Shown here piece after piece: positions 1-8,751 of a stretch of DNA of 64,000 nucleotides. Origin of the DNA: Bradyrhizobium sp. AUGA SZCCT0158 (GTDB lineage Bacteria > Pseudomonadota > Alphaproteobacteria > Rhizobiales > Xanthobacteraceae); assembly GCF_018130065.1 (NCBI RefSeq), contig NZ_JAFCME010000015.1:1-64000 (forward strand). The letters are read 5' to 3'. The position numbers were made by a program, and so were the translations under genes. The notes under the pieces were generated by a model. It saw only the letters and a program-made list of their open reading frames with translations. It did not search any database and was not told the origin of the DNA. Within the stretch, counting starts at the first letter, position 1; each line of letters starts with the position of its first letter.

Positions 1-343
1 AAACCAGCGTCCACCGCAACCCGCCCAACGTCCGTGACGACGGCCGACGCCCTTCTGAGTAGGACGGGATGGCGATAGATGCGCACTGATTTGGGTCGGC
101 CAACAACAGAAATATTTTTGATTTACGGAAATTTTCCGCTTGACACGATTTCCGCAAATCAGAACTGATTTGCCCGTCGGGTCGTTTTGTCGCATCTCAG
201 TCCGTCATTGCGAGCCAACGGGTCGCGCGAATGCGCGCCCGATGACAGGCTCCGCGAAGCAATCCATTCCCCGGCTGGGCGCGCCATGGCTTGCTTCGCT
301 GCGCTCGCAATGACGCGGAGAGGACGACGTCCAAATCAAGCTG
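1..343. other. Intergenic stretch, no gene recognised
   Basis: No convincing gene is seen here. The first 59 bases are open in one plus-strand frame and end in a TAG, so they could be the tail of a gene entering from outside the window, but nothing in that short peptide is recognisable. Bases 100-170 are A/T-richer than the surroundings. A palindromic repeat occupies 204-314, just past the end of ligA. Confidence 0.4.
204..314. repeat. Palindromic intergenic repeat, family A, copy 1
   Basis: The element starts with GTCATTGCGAG and ends with the near reverse complement CTCGCAATGAC. Inside it are a GAAGCAATCCA stretch and its partner near GCTTGCTTCGCTGCG. The same terminal arms recur at 16174-16285 and 59580-59661. 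The first two copies also share the left interior, which contains GGGTCGCGCGAATGCGCG. It lies downstream of ligA on the transcribed side and could fold as a long hairpin. Confidence 0.85.
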
Positions 344-2497
344 TCATTCCCCGATCAGCGCCAGCCACTCGTCTTCCGTCAGCACGGCCACGCCCAGCTC
401 ACGCGCTTTTGTCAGCTTCGACCCGGCATCCTCGCCGGCGACGACATAGTCCGTCTTCTTCGACACCGAGCCCGCGACCTTGGCGCCGAGCCGTTCCGCC
501 ACCGCCTTGGCTTCGTCGCGGGTGAATTTGGTCAGCGAGCCCGTGAACACCACGGTCTTGTCCGAGACCGGCGAGCTCTTGCGCGGCCGCTCGGCCGCCT
601 TCACCTCGATCTCGCCCAGGAGTTCGCCGAGCGCCTTCACATTGCGCGGTTCGGCAAAGAACTCGACAACAGCTTCAGCTACGATTTCGCCGATACCGCC
701 GATATTGTTGAGGTCCTGATAGGCCTCGGTGGTGTTCTCGTCATCCTTCGTGCCCTTGGCGGCCGCCAGCATCGCCTCGCGAAAATGATCGATCGTGTGG
801 TAATGCCGCGCCAGCAATTTGGCATTACCCTCGCCGACATGGCGAATACCGAGCGCGAAGATCAGGCGATGCAGATCGATGCTGCGGCGGGCGTCGATCG
901 CGTTGAACAGATTGCGCACCGAGGTCTCGCCATAGCCCTCGCGTTGCATCAGCTTGCTGGTGGAGCGGGCGTCGCGCTTCTGCAGCGTGAAGATGTCGAC
1001 CGGCGACATCACGAGGCCCTCCTCGTAAAACTCCTGGATCTGCTTGTCGCCGAGGCCGTCGATATCGAACGCCAGCCGTGAGACGAAATGCTTCAGCCGC
1101 TCTGTCGCCTGCGCCGGGCAGATCAGGGCGCCGGTGCAGCGCCGCACGGCCTCATCTTCCTCGCGTACCGCATGGCTGCCGCACACCGGACAAACGTCCG
1201 GAAACTTGTACGGTTTTGCGTTCTTCGGCCGCTTGTCCATGACGACGCTGACGACCTGCGGGATCACGTCGCCGGCGCGCTGAACGACGACGGTGTCGCC
1301 AATGCGCAGGTCGACGCCGTCGCGGATCGGGTTGCCGTCGTTGCCGATGCCCTTGATGTAATCCTCATTGTGCAGCGTCGCGTTGGAAACAACGACACCG
1401 CCGACCGTGACCGGCTCGAGCCGCGCCACCGGGGTCAGCGCGCCGGTGCGGCCGACCTGGATGTCGATGCCGTTGAGGATCGTGGTCGCCTGCTCGGCCG
1501 CGAATTTGTGCGCGATCGCCCAGCGCGGGCTGCGCGACACGAAGCCGAGGCGATCCTGCCAGTCGAGCCGGTCGACCTTGTAGACCACGCCGTCGATATC
1601 GTAACCGAGCGTGGCGCGCTCCTCGCCGATCCTGCTGTAGAATTTGAGAACGTCATCGACATTCTTGCAAAGCTCGGTCCGCGGGTTGACGACAAAGCCG
1701 GCTTTGTCCATCCACTCCAGCATGCCGTGCTGCGTGTCGGCCGGCCGCTCGCTCATCTCACCCCAGGTATAGGCAAAGAATTTCAGCGGCCGCGACGCGG
1801 TGATCGAAACATCCTTCTGGCGCAGCGAGCCCGCCGCCGAATTGCGTGGATTGGCGAACACCGTGTCCTCGGCTTCCGCCTGCTTCTTGTTCAGCTCGAG
1901 AAAATCCTTCTTGAGCATGTAGACTTCGCCGCGCATTTCGCAGGCCGCCGGAATGTTGCGGCCCTTCAGGGTGTGCGGGATATCCTTGATGGTGCGGACA
2001 TTGGCGGTGACGTCCTCGCCCGTAAAACCGTCGCCGCGGGTGGCGGCGCGGACCAGTTCGCCGTCCTCGTAGCGCAGCGACAGCGACAGGCCGTCGATCT
2101 TCGGCTCGGCGACCAGCGCCGGAATATGGTCGGCATCGAGCTTGAGAAAGCGCCTTATGCGATCGACGAATTCGGTGACGTCCTCGTCGCTGAAGGCGTT
2201 GCCGAGCGACAGCATGGGAACGGCGTGCTGCACTTTTGCGAACCCGCGCGCCGGTGCGGCGCCGACCTTTTGCGTCGGCGAATCCTTGCTGACGAGATCG
2301 GGAAACTTCGCCTCGATCGCAACCAGCCGCTGACGCAGCGCGTCGTAAGCCGCATCCGACACGGTCGGCGCGTCCTTCTGGTAGTAGCGCTCGTTATGGG
2401 CCTCGATCTCCAGCGAAAGCCTGACATGCTCGATCTTCGCCTGGGCCTTGGTGAGCTTGGCGACGTCAACGAGCGGCTTCTTTGCTTTTACAGCCAT
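344..2497 (-). CDS. ligA: NAD-dependent DNA ligase LigA
   Basis: Seals nicks in duplex DNA during replication and repair using NAD+ as the AMP donor. The 717-residue product has full family length. The adenylation motif KIDG is at 133-136, with Lys133 as the expected AMP acceptor. An OB-fold region follows. A four-cysteine zinc finger uses C436, C439, C454 and C460. Helix-hairpin-helix repeats come next, and a BRCT domain runs from about residue 640 to the end. The gene starts 15 nt after the recN stop, so the two are probably cotranscribed. It is the last gene of the lpxC-bamD-recN-ligA series. Confidence 0.97.
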   Translation of the reverse strand: MAVKAKKPLVDVAKLTKAQAKIEHVRLSLEIEAHNERYYQKDAPTVSDAAYDALRQRLVAIEAKFPDLVSKDSPTQKVGAAPARGFAKVQHAVPMLSLGNAFSDEDVTEFVDRIRRFLKLDADHIPALVAEPKIDGLSLSLRYEDGELVRAATRGDGFTGEDVTANVRTIKDIPHTLKGRNIPAACEMRGEVYMLKKDFLELNKKQAEAEDTVFANPRNSAAGSLRQKDVSITASRPLKFFAYTWGEMSERPADTQHGMLEWMDKAGFVVNPRTELCKNVDDVLKFYSRIGEERATLGYDIDGVVYKVDRLDWQDRLGFVSRSPRWAIAHKFAAEQATTILNGIDIQVGRTGALTPVARLEPVTVGGVVVSNATLHNEDYIKGIGNDGNPIRDGVDLRIGDTVVVQRAGDVIPQVVSVVMDKRPKNAKPYKFPDVCPVCGSHAVREEDEAVRRCTGALICPAQATERLKHFVSRLAFDIDGLGDKQIQEFYEEGLVMSPVDIFTLQKRDARSTSKLMQREGYGETSVRNLFNAIDARRSIDLHRLIFALGIRHVGEGNAKLLARHYHTIDHFREAMLAAAKGTKDDENTTEAYQDLNNIGGIGEIVAEAVVEFFAEPRNVKALGELLGEIEVKAAERPRKSSPVSDKTVVFTGSLTKFTRDEAKAVAERLGAKVAGSVSKKTDYVVAGEDAGSKLTKARELGVAVLTEDEWLALIGE

Positions 2498-2512
2498 CGC
2501 ACCACGCCGCCT

Positions 2513-4186
2513 TCACGCCGTCGCCGCGCGCAGCAGCCGGTCGGCGGCGGCGCGGGCTTCCGCGGTGATCTCCGCGCCGGCCAGCATCCGCGCGATTTCC
2601 TCGCGGCGGTGGTCGGCGGCGAGTGCGTTGACGCGGGTGGCGACGCGCTTGCCCTTGTCCATCGCATCCTTGGAAATCAACAAATGATGGCTGGCGCGGG
2701 CGGCGACCTGCGGCGCGTGCGTCACCGCCATCACCTGGACCTTGCCGGCAAGCCGCGCCAGGCGGGCACCGATCGCGTCCGCGACCGCACCGCCGACGCC
2801 GGTATCGATTTCGTCGAACACCAGCGTGGGCGCCGAGCCGCGATCGGACAGCACCACCTTGAGCGCCAGCAAAAAGCGCGACAGCTCGCCGCCGGAGGCG
2901 ACCTTCATCATCGGCCCCGGTTTGGTGCCGGGATTGGTCTGGACCCAGAACTCGACGCGGTCGATGCCCTGCGGGCCCGGTGAATTGGCGTCGGTTTCGA
3001 CCTGCGCCATGAATTTGGCGCGCTCGAGTTTCAGCGGCGCCAGTTCGGCGTTGACGGCCTTGTTGAGCTTTTCCGACGATTTGGTGCGGGCGGCGGAGAG
3101 TTTGGTTGCTGCCGCGGCATAGCGCTTGTCGGCTTCATCGGCGGCGGCTTCCAGCTTCTTCAGTTGGTCCGCGCCGGCATCGATCAGCGCGACGTCGGAG
3201 GCATATTTCGCGGCCAGCGCGGCCAACCCCTCGACCGGTGTCGAATATTTGCGCGATGCGGCGCGGAGCGCGAACAGGCGCTCCTCGATCCGCTCCAGCT
3301 CGGCCGGATCGAAATCGGCGGCAATCAGCGCGGCGCTGAGATGCTGATCGGCCTCCTCCAGCGCGTTGATCGCGATATCGATCGCCTTGACCGCGGGCTC
3401 GACCAGCGACGGCGAATTGGCGGCACGGCGTTCCAGCCGCCGCACCGCGGCCGCCAGCGCCGGCACCGGCGAATGGTTGCCGCCGACGGCCTCCTGCGCC
3501 TCGCGCAGGTCGCTGGCGATCTTTTCGCCCTGCATCATCGTGGTGCGGCGTTCGGCGAGCTCGGTTTCCTCGCCTTCCCTGGGCCGCAGCGCCTTCAATT
3601 CGTCGGAGGCGTGGCGGAGGTAATCGGCTTCGCGGGCGGCGCGCTCCATGCCGGCGCGGTGCGCGTCGAGCGCATTGTCGGCGGTGCGCCTGAGATCCCA
3701 CAGCACCTCCAGCGCGGCGACGTCTTTTTCGAGCCCAGCGAAGGCGTCGAGCAGCTGCCGGTGGGTCGAGGCGTCGACCAGCGCGCGTTCGTCGTGCTGG
3801 CCGTGGATCTCGACCAGCGCGGCACCGACGGCTTTGAGCGTCTGCACGCTGATCGACTGGTCGTTGATGAAGGCGCGGGTGCGCCCGTCGGCGAGCTGCA
3901 CGCGGCGCAGGATCATCTCGCCGGTGTCATCGAGACCGTTTTCGGAAAGGATCTTTGCGGCCGGATGGCCCTTGGGCACATCGAAGGTGGCGGTGACCTG
4001 GCCCTGCTCCACGCCATGGCGGACCAGCCCGGCGTCGCCGCGGCCGCCGAGCGCCAGCGCGAAAGCATCGAGCAGGATGGATTTGCCCGCGCCGGTTTCA
4101 CCGGTCAGCACCGCGAGGCCACGGGAAAACTCGATATCGAGCCGTTCGATCAGGACGATGTCACGGATCGACAGACGCGCCAGCAT
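2513..4186 (-). CDS. recN: DNA repair ATPase RecN
   Basis: SMC-like cytoplasmic ATPase that helps process double-strand breaks before RecA-dependent repair. The 557 residues match the family length. Walker A GETGAGKS is at 29-36. A long alanine- and glutamate-rich coiled-coil middle follows. The C-terminal half carries the ABC signature ASGGELSR and the Walker B stretch LVFDEIDTGVGG. The gene lies between bamD and ligA on the same strand. A large inverted repeat separates it from bamD, so it may have its own promoter or be partly attenuated. No LexA-type box could be identified with confidence upstream. Confidence 0.95.
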   Translation of the reverse strand: MLARLSIRDIVLIERLDIEFSRGLAVLTGETGAGKSILLDAFALALGGRGDAGLVRHGVEQGQVTATFDVPKGHPAAKILSENGLDDTGEMILRRVQLADGRTRAFINDQSISVQTLKAVGAALVEIHGQHDERALVDASTHRQLLDAFAGLEKDVAALEVLWDLRRTADNALDAHRAGMERAAREADYLRHASDELKALRPREGEETELAERRTTMMQGEKIASDLREAQEAVGGNHSPVPALAAAVRRLERRAANSPSLVEPAVKAIDIAINALEEADQHLSAALIAADFDPAELERIEERLFALRAASRKYSTPVEGLAALAAKYASDVALIDAGADQLKKLEAAADEADKRYAAAATKLSAARTKSSEKLNKAVNAELAPLKLERAKFMAQVETDANSPGPQGIDRVEFWVQTNPGTKPGPMMKVASGGELSRFLLALKVVLSDRGSAPTLVFDEIDTGVGGAVADAIGARLARLAGKVQVMAVTHAPQVAARASHHLLISKDAMDKGKRVATRVNALAADHRREEIARMLAGAEITAEARAAADRLLRAATA

Positions 4187-4204
4187 GCGAACTAAATTCC
4201 CATA

Positions 4205-4251
4205 GCGTTTTCACGCGAAGTGGGTACCGGTTCGCATGAAGAAAACGCGTC
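4205..4251. repeat. Imperfect palindromic repeat between bamD and recN
   Basis: GCGTTTTC at the left end pairs with GAAAACGC at the right end, around a GGTACC core flanked by partly complementary CGCGAA and TTCGCA blocks. It resembles an intergenic repeat I recognise from Bradyrhizobium-type genomes. It lies directly upstream of recN, so any recN promoter must be inside or next to it. Confidence 0.6.
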
Positions 4252-4261
4252 GAATCAAAGA

Positions 4262-4302
4262 CTAGAGCCCGGTTCTGATTTAATCAGAACCGATGGCTCT
4301 AG
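4262..4302 (-). terminator. Long hairpin at the end of bamD, terminator-like
   Basis: The arms CTAGAGCC plus CGGTTCTGATT are matched by AATCAGAACCG plus GGCTCTAG, interrupted only by a two-base AT bulge, giving a stem of about 19 pairs. The bamD stop codon TAG (4299-4301 read on minus) is part of the arm. On the minus strand the stem is followed by TCTTTGATT, a weak T run, so it could stop or stabilise the bamD transcript. It may equally be a mobile repeat that supplied the stop. Confidence 0.55.
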
Positions 4303-5198
4303 CCGAGACCCATCTTCTTGAAGGCCCTGGAAATATAGGACCCCTGATTCTCGCTCGGCTCGAGACCGCCGGACTTTACTAGATTATAGGCGTCCTTGTA
4401 CCAGCGGCTGTCAGGAAAATTGTGCCCAAGGACGGCGGCGGCGGTCTGCGCCTCGCCGACGATGCCGATCGCTATGTAGCCCTCGGTGAGGCGAAACAGC
4501 GCTTCCTCGACATGGCGGGTGGTCTGATAGCGGGTGACCACGGTCTTGAAGCGGTTGATCGCCGCGGTGTAGTCGCGCTTTTTCATGTAATAGCGGCCGA
4601 CATCCATCTCCTTGCCGGCAAGCTGGTCACGCCCGCCTTCGAGCTTGGCCTTGGCGCTGGTGGCGTATTCCGAGGTCGGATATTTGCGAATCACCTCTTC
4701 GAGCGCGGCGATCGCCTTTTCGGTGCGCCCCTGATCGCGCGAAATATCCGGGATCTGGTCATAATGCGAAGCGGCGATCAGGTATTGCGCGTAGGCGGCG
4801 TCGGGGCTGCCCGGATGCAGCGTGACGTAACGGGTCGCCGCGCCAATGCAGCCGTCATAGTCGCCGGCTGAGTAGAACGAGTATGCCGACATCAGCAGCG
4901 ATTTGCGCGCATAGTCGGAATAGGGATGCTGCCGGTCGACCTCTTCGAATTTCTTCGTCGCCGCCTTCGCATCCTTGCGCTGGTTCATCAGGTACAAGCC
5001 CTCATTGTAGAGCTTGTCCGCGGGCTCCTCGATGAAGGTGTCGTCCTTGGCGGTAAACTTGTCCCACAGCGAACCGGTGCCGCATCCGCTCAAGGGGACG
5101 GCCAGCGCGATCAGGCCCGCCGCCAGCCGGAGCGACCGGGCTGCCTGATGAAGGCCGGAAAGTTTGCGTGATTCGAGCGTCATACGCTGTGCCGACAT
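4299..5198 (-). CDS. bamD: Outer membrane assembly lipoprotein BamD
   Basis: Essential lipoprotein of the BAM complex that inserts beta-barrel proteins in the outer membrane. The 299-residue product has a signal peptide with lipobox LSGC at 36-39, so Cys39 should be lipidated. A run of TPR-like helices follows, as in the ComL/YfiO family. Two start codons are possible, at 5198 and 5183; the first is kept because neither has a clearly better ribosome site. It lies downstream of lpxC after a 346-nt gap. The stop codon sits in a long hairpin, so the extreme C-terminus may have been set by a repeat insertion. Confidence 0.93.
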   Translation of the reverse strand: MSAQRMTLESRKLSGLHQAARSLRLAAGLIALAVPLSGCGTGSLWDKFTAKDDTFIEEPADKLYNEGLYLMNQRKDAKAATKKFEEVDRQHPYSDYARKSLLMSAYSFYSAGDYDGCIGAATRYVTLHPGSPDAAYAQYLIAASHYDQIPDISRDQGRTEKAIAALEEVIRKYPTSEYATSAKAKLEGGRDQLAGKEMDVGRYYMKKRDYTAAINRFKTVVTRYQTTRHVEEALFRLTEGYIAIGIVGEAQTAAAVLGHNFPDSRWYKDAYNLVKSGGLEPSENQGSYISRAFKKMGLG

Positions 5199-5544
5199 GG
5201 AATGTGAGACCTGACGCCTTTAACGCAGTTGGTAGCTACGCAGTTGGTAGCGGTGCGGTTGGTGGTTGAGCCCGTCCATCCATGAACCGCGATCATGAAC
5301 GCAATATTCCCCGTGCCCCAATATCCCGTAGCGCCAACATTTGCAGCGCCCCGTCTTGCAACCGCGGGCCTATCTAGCCGAAAAATGGTCCTTAACCAAC
5401 CGAATACGCAGGCATTTCGCCCGGATTAAGGCGGCAGGACATCATCGTTACCAATTGTGGTTACTACGGAAATCGGGATGGAAGCCGGAAAGCCGGCTTC
5501 AGGACGTTTCGAAATCGAAAGTCAGGACATTTCGAAAACGAAAG
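5199..5544. other. Gap between lpxC and bamD with two short tandem repeats
   Basis: No gene is seen. Next to bamD, ACGCAGTTGGTAGC occurs at 5223-5236 and 5238-5251, followed by a degenerate third copy. A 23-bp tandem repeat abuts the lpxC end of the gap. The middle part probably holds the bamD promoter, but no clear -35/-10 pair could be chosen. Confidence 0.5.
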
Positions 5545-5559
5545 TCAGGACACGTCCGG
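5499..5559. repeat. 23-bp tandem repeat running into the lpxC stop
   Basis: Unit one spans 5499-5521 and unit two 5522-5544, differing at two positions. Both begin TCAGGAC and contain TTTCGAAA. A third, partial unit begins at 5545, where its TCA is the lpxC stop codon read on the minus strand. The repeat therefore lies at the 3' edge of lpxC. Confidence 0.85.
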
Positions 5560-6498
5560 GCCATAGGCCGGGGCGACCATACCGCCGACCATGCCGGCGC
5601 CGGCTTCGACGCGGGGGCGGCGTGCCGGTTCGGCCTCGACCACCCGCCAGGCGCTGCGATCGGCCATCAGGGCCGTCAGCACCGCGTGGTTGAGCTTGTG
5701 GCCGCCACGGGACGATCGGTAGGCGCCGAGCAGCGGCAGGCCGGCCAGCGCGAGATCGCCGATCACGTCCAGCACCTTGTGGCGGGCGCATTCGTCGCTG
5801 TAGCGCAGGCCTTCGGTGTTGAGCAGACGGGTCTCGTCGAACACCACCGAATTCTCAAAAGACGCGCCGAGCGCGAAACCGGCGCTCCAGAGCCGCGCCA
5901 CGTCATTCATGCAGCCGAAGGTCCGGGCGCGGGAAATCTCGCGGCGGAAGCTTTCGGGGTTCAGATCGAGCGAATAGCTCTGGCGGCCGATCACCGGATT
6001 GGCGAAGTCGATCTCGACCTCGGCGCGGAAACCGTTGGCGTGGGGGCGCAGCTCGCCAAAGGAATCACCGAGCGAGACCTGCACCGGCTTCAGCACCTGG
6101 ATGAAGCGGCGCGCGGCGGATTGCGTCACGATGCCTGCCTGATCGATGGCGGCAACGAAGGCAGCCGCGCTGCCGTCCATGATCGGAACTTCCGGGCCGT
6201 CGACTTCGATGGTGGCGTTATCGACACCCATGCCCCGCAGCGCAGCAAGCACATGCTCGGCGGTGGAAACCAGCGGGCCCTGGCGGTCGCCGAGTACGGT
6301 CGCAAAGTCGGTGGCAATCACGGATTCCGCGATCGCGGGAACTTCGCGGTCGGCATCGTCAAGACCGGTGCGGACAAAAATAAAACCTGCGTCGACAGGC
6401 GCAGGTCCGATGGTCAGATTTACCGGTATACCGGAATGAACGCCGACACCTGTCACGGTGGCTTGCGACCGAAGCGTTGTCTGACGGCTGAACTTCAT
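5545..6498 (-). CDS. lpxC: UDP-3-O-acyl-N-acetylglucosamine deacetylase LpxC
   Basis: Zinc deacetylase for the committed step of lipid A synthesis. The expected metal and catalytic motifs are present: AEHVLAAL with the zinc histidine near residue 82, RHKVLDVIGDL with the second histidine and aspartate, and GGHKLNH with the catalytic histidine. The start is placed at the ATG at 6498, giving 317 residues beginning MKFSRQTTLR, which fits the family; the longer reading frame would need a TTG. The gene lies beyond the ftsZ terminator, so it should have its own promoter in 6499-6790. Its last codons touch a 23-bp tandem repeat. Confidence 0.95.
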   Translation of the reverse strand: MKFSRQTTLRSQATVTGVGVHSGIPVNLTIGPAPVDAGFIFVRTGLDDADREVPAIAESVIATDFATVLGDRQGPLVSTAEHVLAALRGMGVDNATIEVDGPEVPIMDGSAAAFVAAIDQAGIVTQSAARRFIQVLKPVQVSLGDSFGELRPHANGFRAEVEIDFANPVIGRQSYSLDLNPESFRREISRARTFGCMNDVARLWSAGFALGASFENSVVFDETRLLNTEGLRYSDECARHKVLDVIGDLALAGLPLLGAYRSSRGGHKLNHAVLTALMADRSAWRVVEAEPARRPRVEAGAGMVGGMVAPAYGPDVS

Positions 6499-6849
6499 TC
6501 GATAATCGCCCACTACCGACTTTACCAAAAGACAGGAACTGTTCGCTTTCGCGCCGAATCTGCTTCCGGTATCCCCAAGTCACGGCAGACCATAGTCACT
6601 GCCCCCTCGCGCACAACTCACGCTTTTTTACCGATTGTTACCCTATCTCTGCCGCATTCACGCCAAGGCTTAACCAAATTCCGGCGCGGTCCGGCCTCGT
6701 TCCGATGGCCGCATCAGATCACGTAATTCATAATTAATCATTTAATATCAGTGGCTTGATGACAAAGCTGTGACGCCTCGCACGGCTAAGAAAAAGGCCC
6801 CGGCTGGTTCCGCCGGGGCCTTTTGGGTTGCCTGAATTGTAACAAAACC
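6499..6849. other. lpxC upstream region and ftsZ terminator
   Basis: No gene is seen. The stretch contains the ftsZ terminator at 6796-6820 and a strongly A/T-rich patch at about 6722-6750, which is the likeliest location of the lpxC promoter. No individual promoter hexamers can be supported. Confidence 0.45.
6796..6820 (-). terminator. Intrinsic terminator after ftsZ
   Basis: The nine-base arms GGCCCCGGC (6796-6804) and GCCGGGGCC (6812-6820) are perfectly complementary across a seven-base loop. On the minus strand the stem is followed by TTTTTC, and it starts 30 nt after the ftsZ stop. This is a convincing end for the ftsQAZ transcript. Confidence 0.9.
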
Positions 6850-8643
6850 TCAGTTGGACTGCCGCCGGAGGAAGGCCGGGATATCAAGATGGTCGTCGCC
6901 CTGTGGCGCGGCTGCAACAGGTGCGGGGCGACCATGGACGTCCAGACCCTGCGGCGCCGGACGGCGGGCATACTCCGATACCGGCTCGTTACCCATCTGC
7001 TGAGCGACGGAACGCTGCGGCTTGCGCTCGGGGAGCGGCGCCATCGCCGGACCGGAGGCGCGGGCCGCGATCGGCGGCTCGCTCTCTTCGTCGCGGCGGC
7101 CGAGGCCGACATTGGCCAGGCGCTGCAGCAGCGACAACCGGGTCTTCTGCGGATGCTCTTCTTCCTGCTCGCCGCGGGCCTGCCGGATTTCGGCCTGGGC
7201 CGGCATCGGAAGGTCCTCGAACTTGGGCATCCGCGGGCTGCGGGCGGGCGGACGTTCGGCCGCCTGCGGGATGAAGGTCTCCGGCAGCATAGCCTGCGCT
7301 TCCGGCTCGGCGCGGGCCGCCTCGTTATGATCGGGGAACAGCGTCGGCTTCTGGGCAATCGGGCGAACCGTGACGTCGCCATAGGAGCCGGGCTGCAACG
7401 GCGCCTGGGCCTGCGGCACTTCCGGGGCGACGGCCGCGGCAATGGCGGCGAGCGCGGCACGCTCGACGCTGTTGGACGCGCGCTGCTGCGGGGCGGCGGC
7501 GGGAACCGGGGGTGGCGCGGCCTGCTGGGCGGGCGCCTCGAGCTTCTGGGCGCGGTCCGCAAGGCGCTGGTTGTCAGCACGCAGCCGTGCGGTGAGATCG
7601 GCCAGACGGGTGTCCGGCGTCGAGGCGGGCGCGTTGGTCACGACAGCGGCGGGCGCTGCCGCGTTGCGCGCGATCAGCGCCTGCTCGATGCCGGTGGCGA
7701 CGACGGAGACGCGGATGACGCCGTCGAGGTTTTCGTCGAAGGTCGCGCCGACGATGATGTTGGCGTCCTGGTCGACTTCCTCGCGGATGCGGGTGGCGGC
7801 TTCGTCGACTTCGAACAGGGTCAGGTCCTTGCCGCCGGTGATCGAGATCAACAGGCCGCGGGCACCCTTCATCGACGAGTCGTCGATCAGCGGATTGGCG
7901 ATCGCAGCTTCGGCCGCGGTCAGCGCGCGCTTCTCGCCGGTGGCTTCGCCGGTGCCCATCATCGCCTTGCCCATTTCCCGCATCACGGCGCGGACGTCGG
8001 CGAAGTCGAGGTTGATGAGGCCTTCCTTGACCATCAGGTCGGTGATGCAGGCGACGCCCGAGTAGAGCACCTGGTCAGCCATCGCGAAGGCGTCGGCGAA
8101 GGTGGTCTTTTCGTTGGCGACCCGGAACAGGTTCTGGTTCGGGATGATCAGGAGCGTGTCGACCACCTTGTGCAGCTCGGAAATGCCCGATTCGGCGGTG
8201 CGCATGCGGCGCTGGCCTTCGAAGTGGAACGGCTTTGTCACCACGCCGACGGTGAGGATGCCCATCTCGCGCGCGGTCTTGGCGATCACGGGGGCTGCAC
8301 CGGTGCCGGTACCGCCGCCCATGCCGGCGGTGACGAACACCATGTTGGCGCCGGTCAGATGATCGCGAAGCTCGTCGATGACCTCTTGCGCGGCGGCCGC
8401 ACCGACATCGGGCTGCGATCCGGCACCCAGGCCCTGGGTCACTTGCGTGCCCATCTGCACGATGCGCTGGGCCTTGGACATGGTGAGCGCCTGCGCATCG
8501 GTATTGGCGACGACGAAATCGACGCCCTGCAACCCGGCAGTGATCATGTTGTTGACGGCATTGCCGCCTGCTCCACCGACGCCGAAGACGGTGATCCGCG
8601 GTTTCAGCTCGCTGATGTCAGGGGGTGTCAGATTGAGTGCCAT
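6850..8643 (-). CDS. ftsZ: Cell division GTPase FtsZ
   Basis: Tubulin-like GTPase that forms the Z ring and recruits the divisome. The GTP-binding signature GGGTGTGA is at 109-116 and the globular core occupies roughly residues 10-320. A long linker of about 250 residues, rich in Ala, Pro and Gln, follows and is typical of alphaproteobacteria. It ends in the conserved peptide DIPAFLRRQ, which binds FtsA and other membrane tethers. At 597 residues it is longer than the E. coli protein only because of the linker. It is the last gene of the ftsQ-ftsA-ftsZ unit and is followed by a strong terminator. Confidence 0.97.
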   Translation of the reverse strand: MALNLTPPDISELKPRITVFGVGGAGGNAVNNMITAGLQGVDFVVANTDAQALTMSKAQRIVQMGTQVTQGLGAGSQPDVGAAAAQEVIDELRDHLTGANMVFVTAGMGGGTGTGAAPVIAKTAREMGILTVGVVTKPFHFEGQRRMRTAESGISELHKVVDTLLIIPNQNLFRVANEKTTFADAFAMADQVLYSGVACITDLMVKEGLINLDFADVRAVMREMGKAMMGTGEATGEKRALTAAEAAIANPLIDDSSMKGARGLLISITGGKDLTLFEVDEAATRIREEVDQDANIIVGATFDENLDGVIRVSVVATGIEQALIARNAAAPAAVVTNAPASTPDTRLADLTARLRADNQRLADRAQKLEAPAQQAAPPPVPAAAPQQRASNSVERAALAAIAAAVAPEVPQAQAPLQPGSYGDVTVRPIAQKPTLFPDHNEAARAEPEAQAMLPETFIPQAAERPPARSPRMPKFEDLPMPAQAEIRQARGEQEEEHPQKTRLSLLQRLANVGLGRRDEESEPPIAARASGPAMAPLPERKPQRSVAQQMGNEPVSEYARRPAPQGLDVHGRPAPVAAAPQGDDHLDIPAFLRRQSN

Positions 8644-8751
8644 GGTTGCCTCTCGATTATTACGCGCGCGTTGGTTCGCCCCGGCCGACGGCCGCGGGAG
8701 TGGGTGCAGGAGTTGGTGAATGTGAATGTCGTTTGGTATGAAAACCGGTCA

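Noticed and set aside
1088..2983. 631-residue open frame opposite ligA and recN
   Set aside because: It runs antisense to two well-supported genes, has a composition typical of a shadow frame in high-GC DNA (Arg, Asp, Gly, His) and no motif.
5499..5559. CRISPR-like array
   Set aside because: Units are contiguous with no spacers and only about 2.5 copies; it is a simple tandem repeat.
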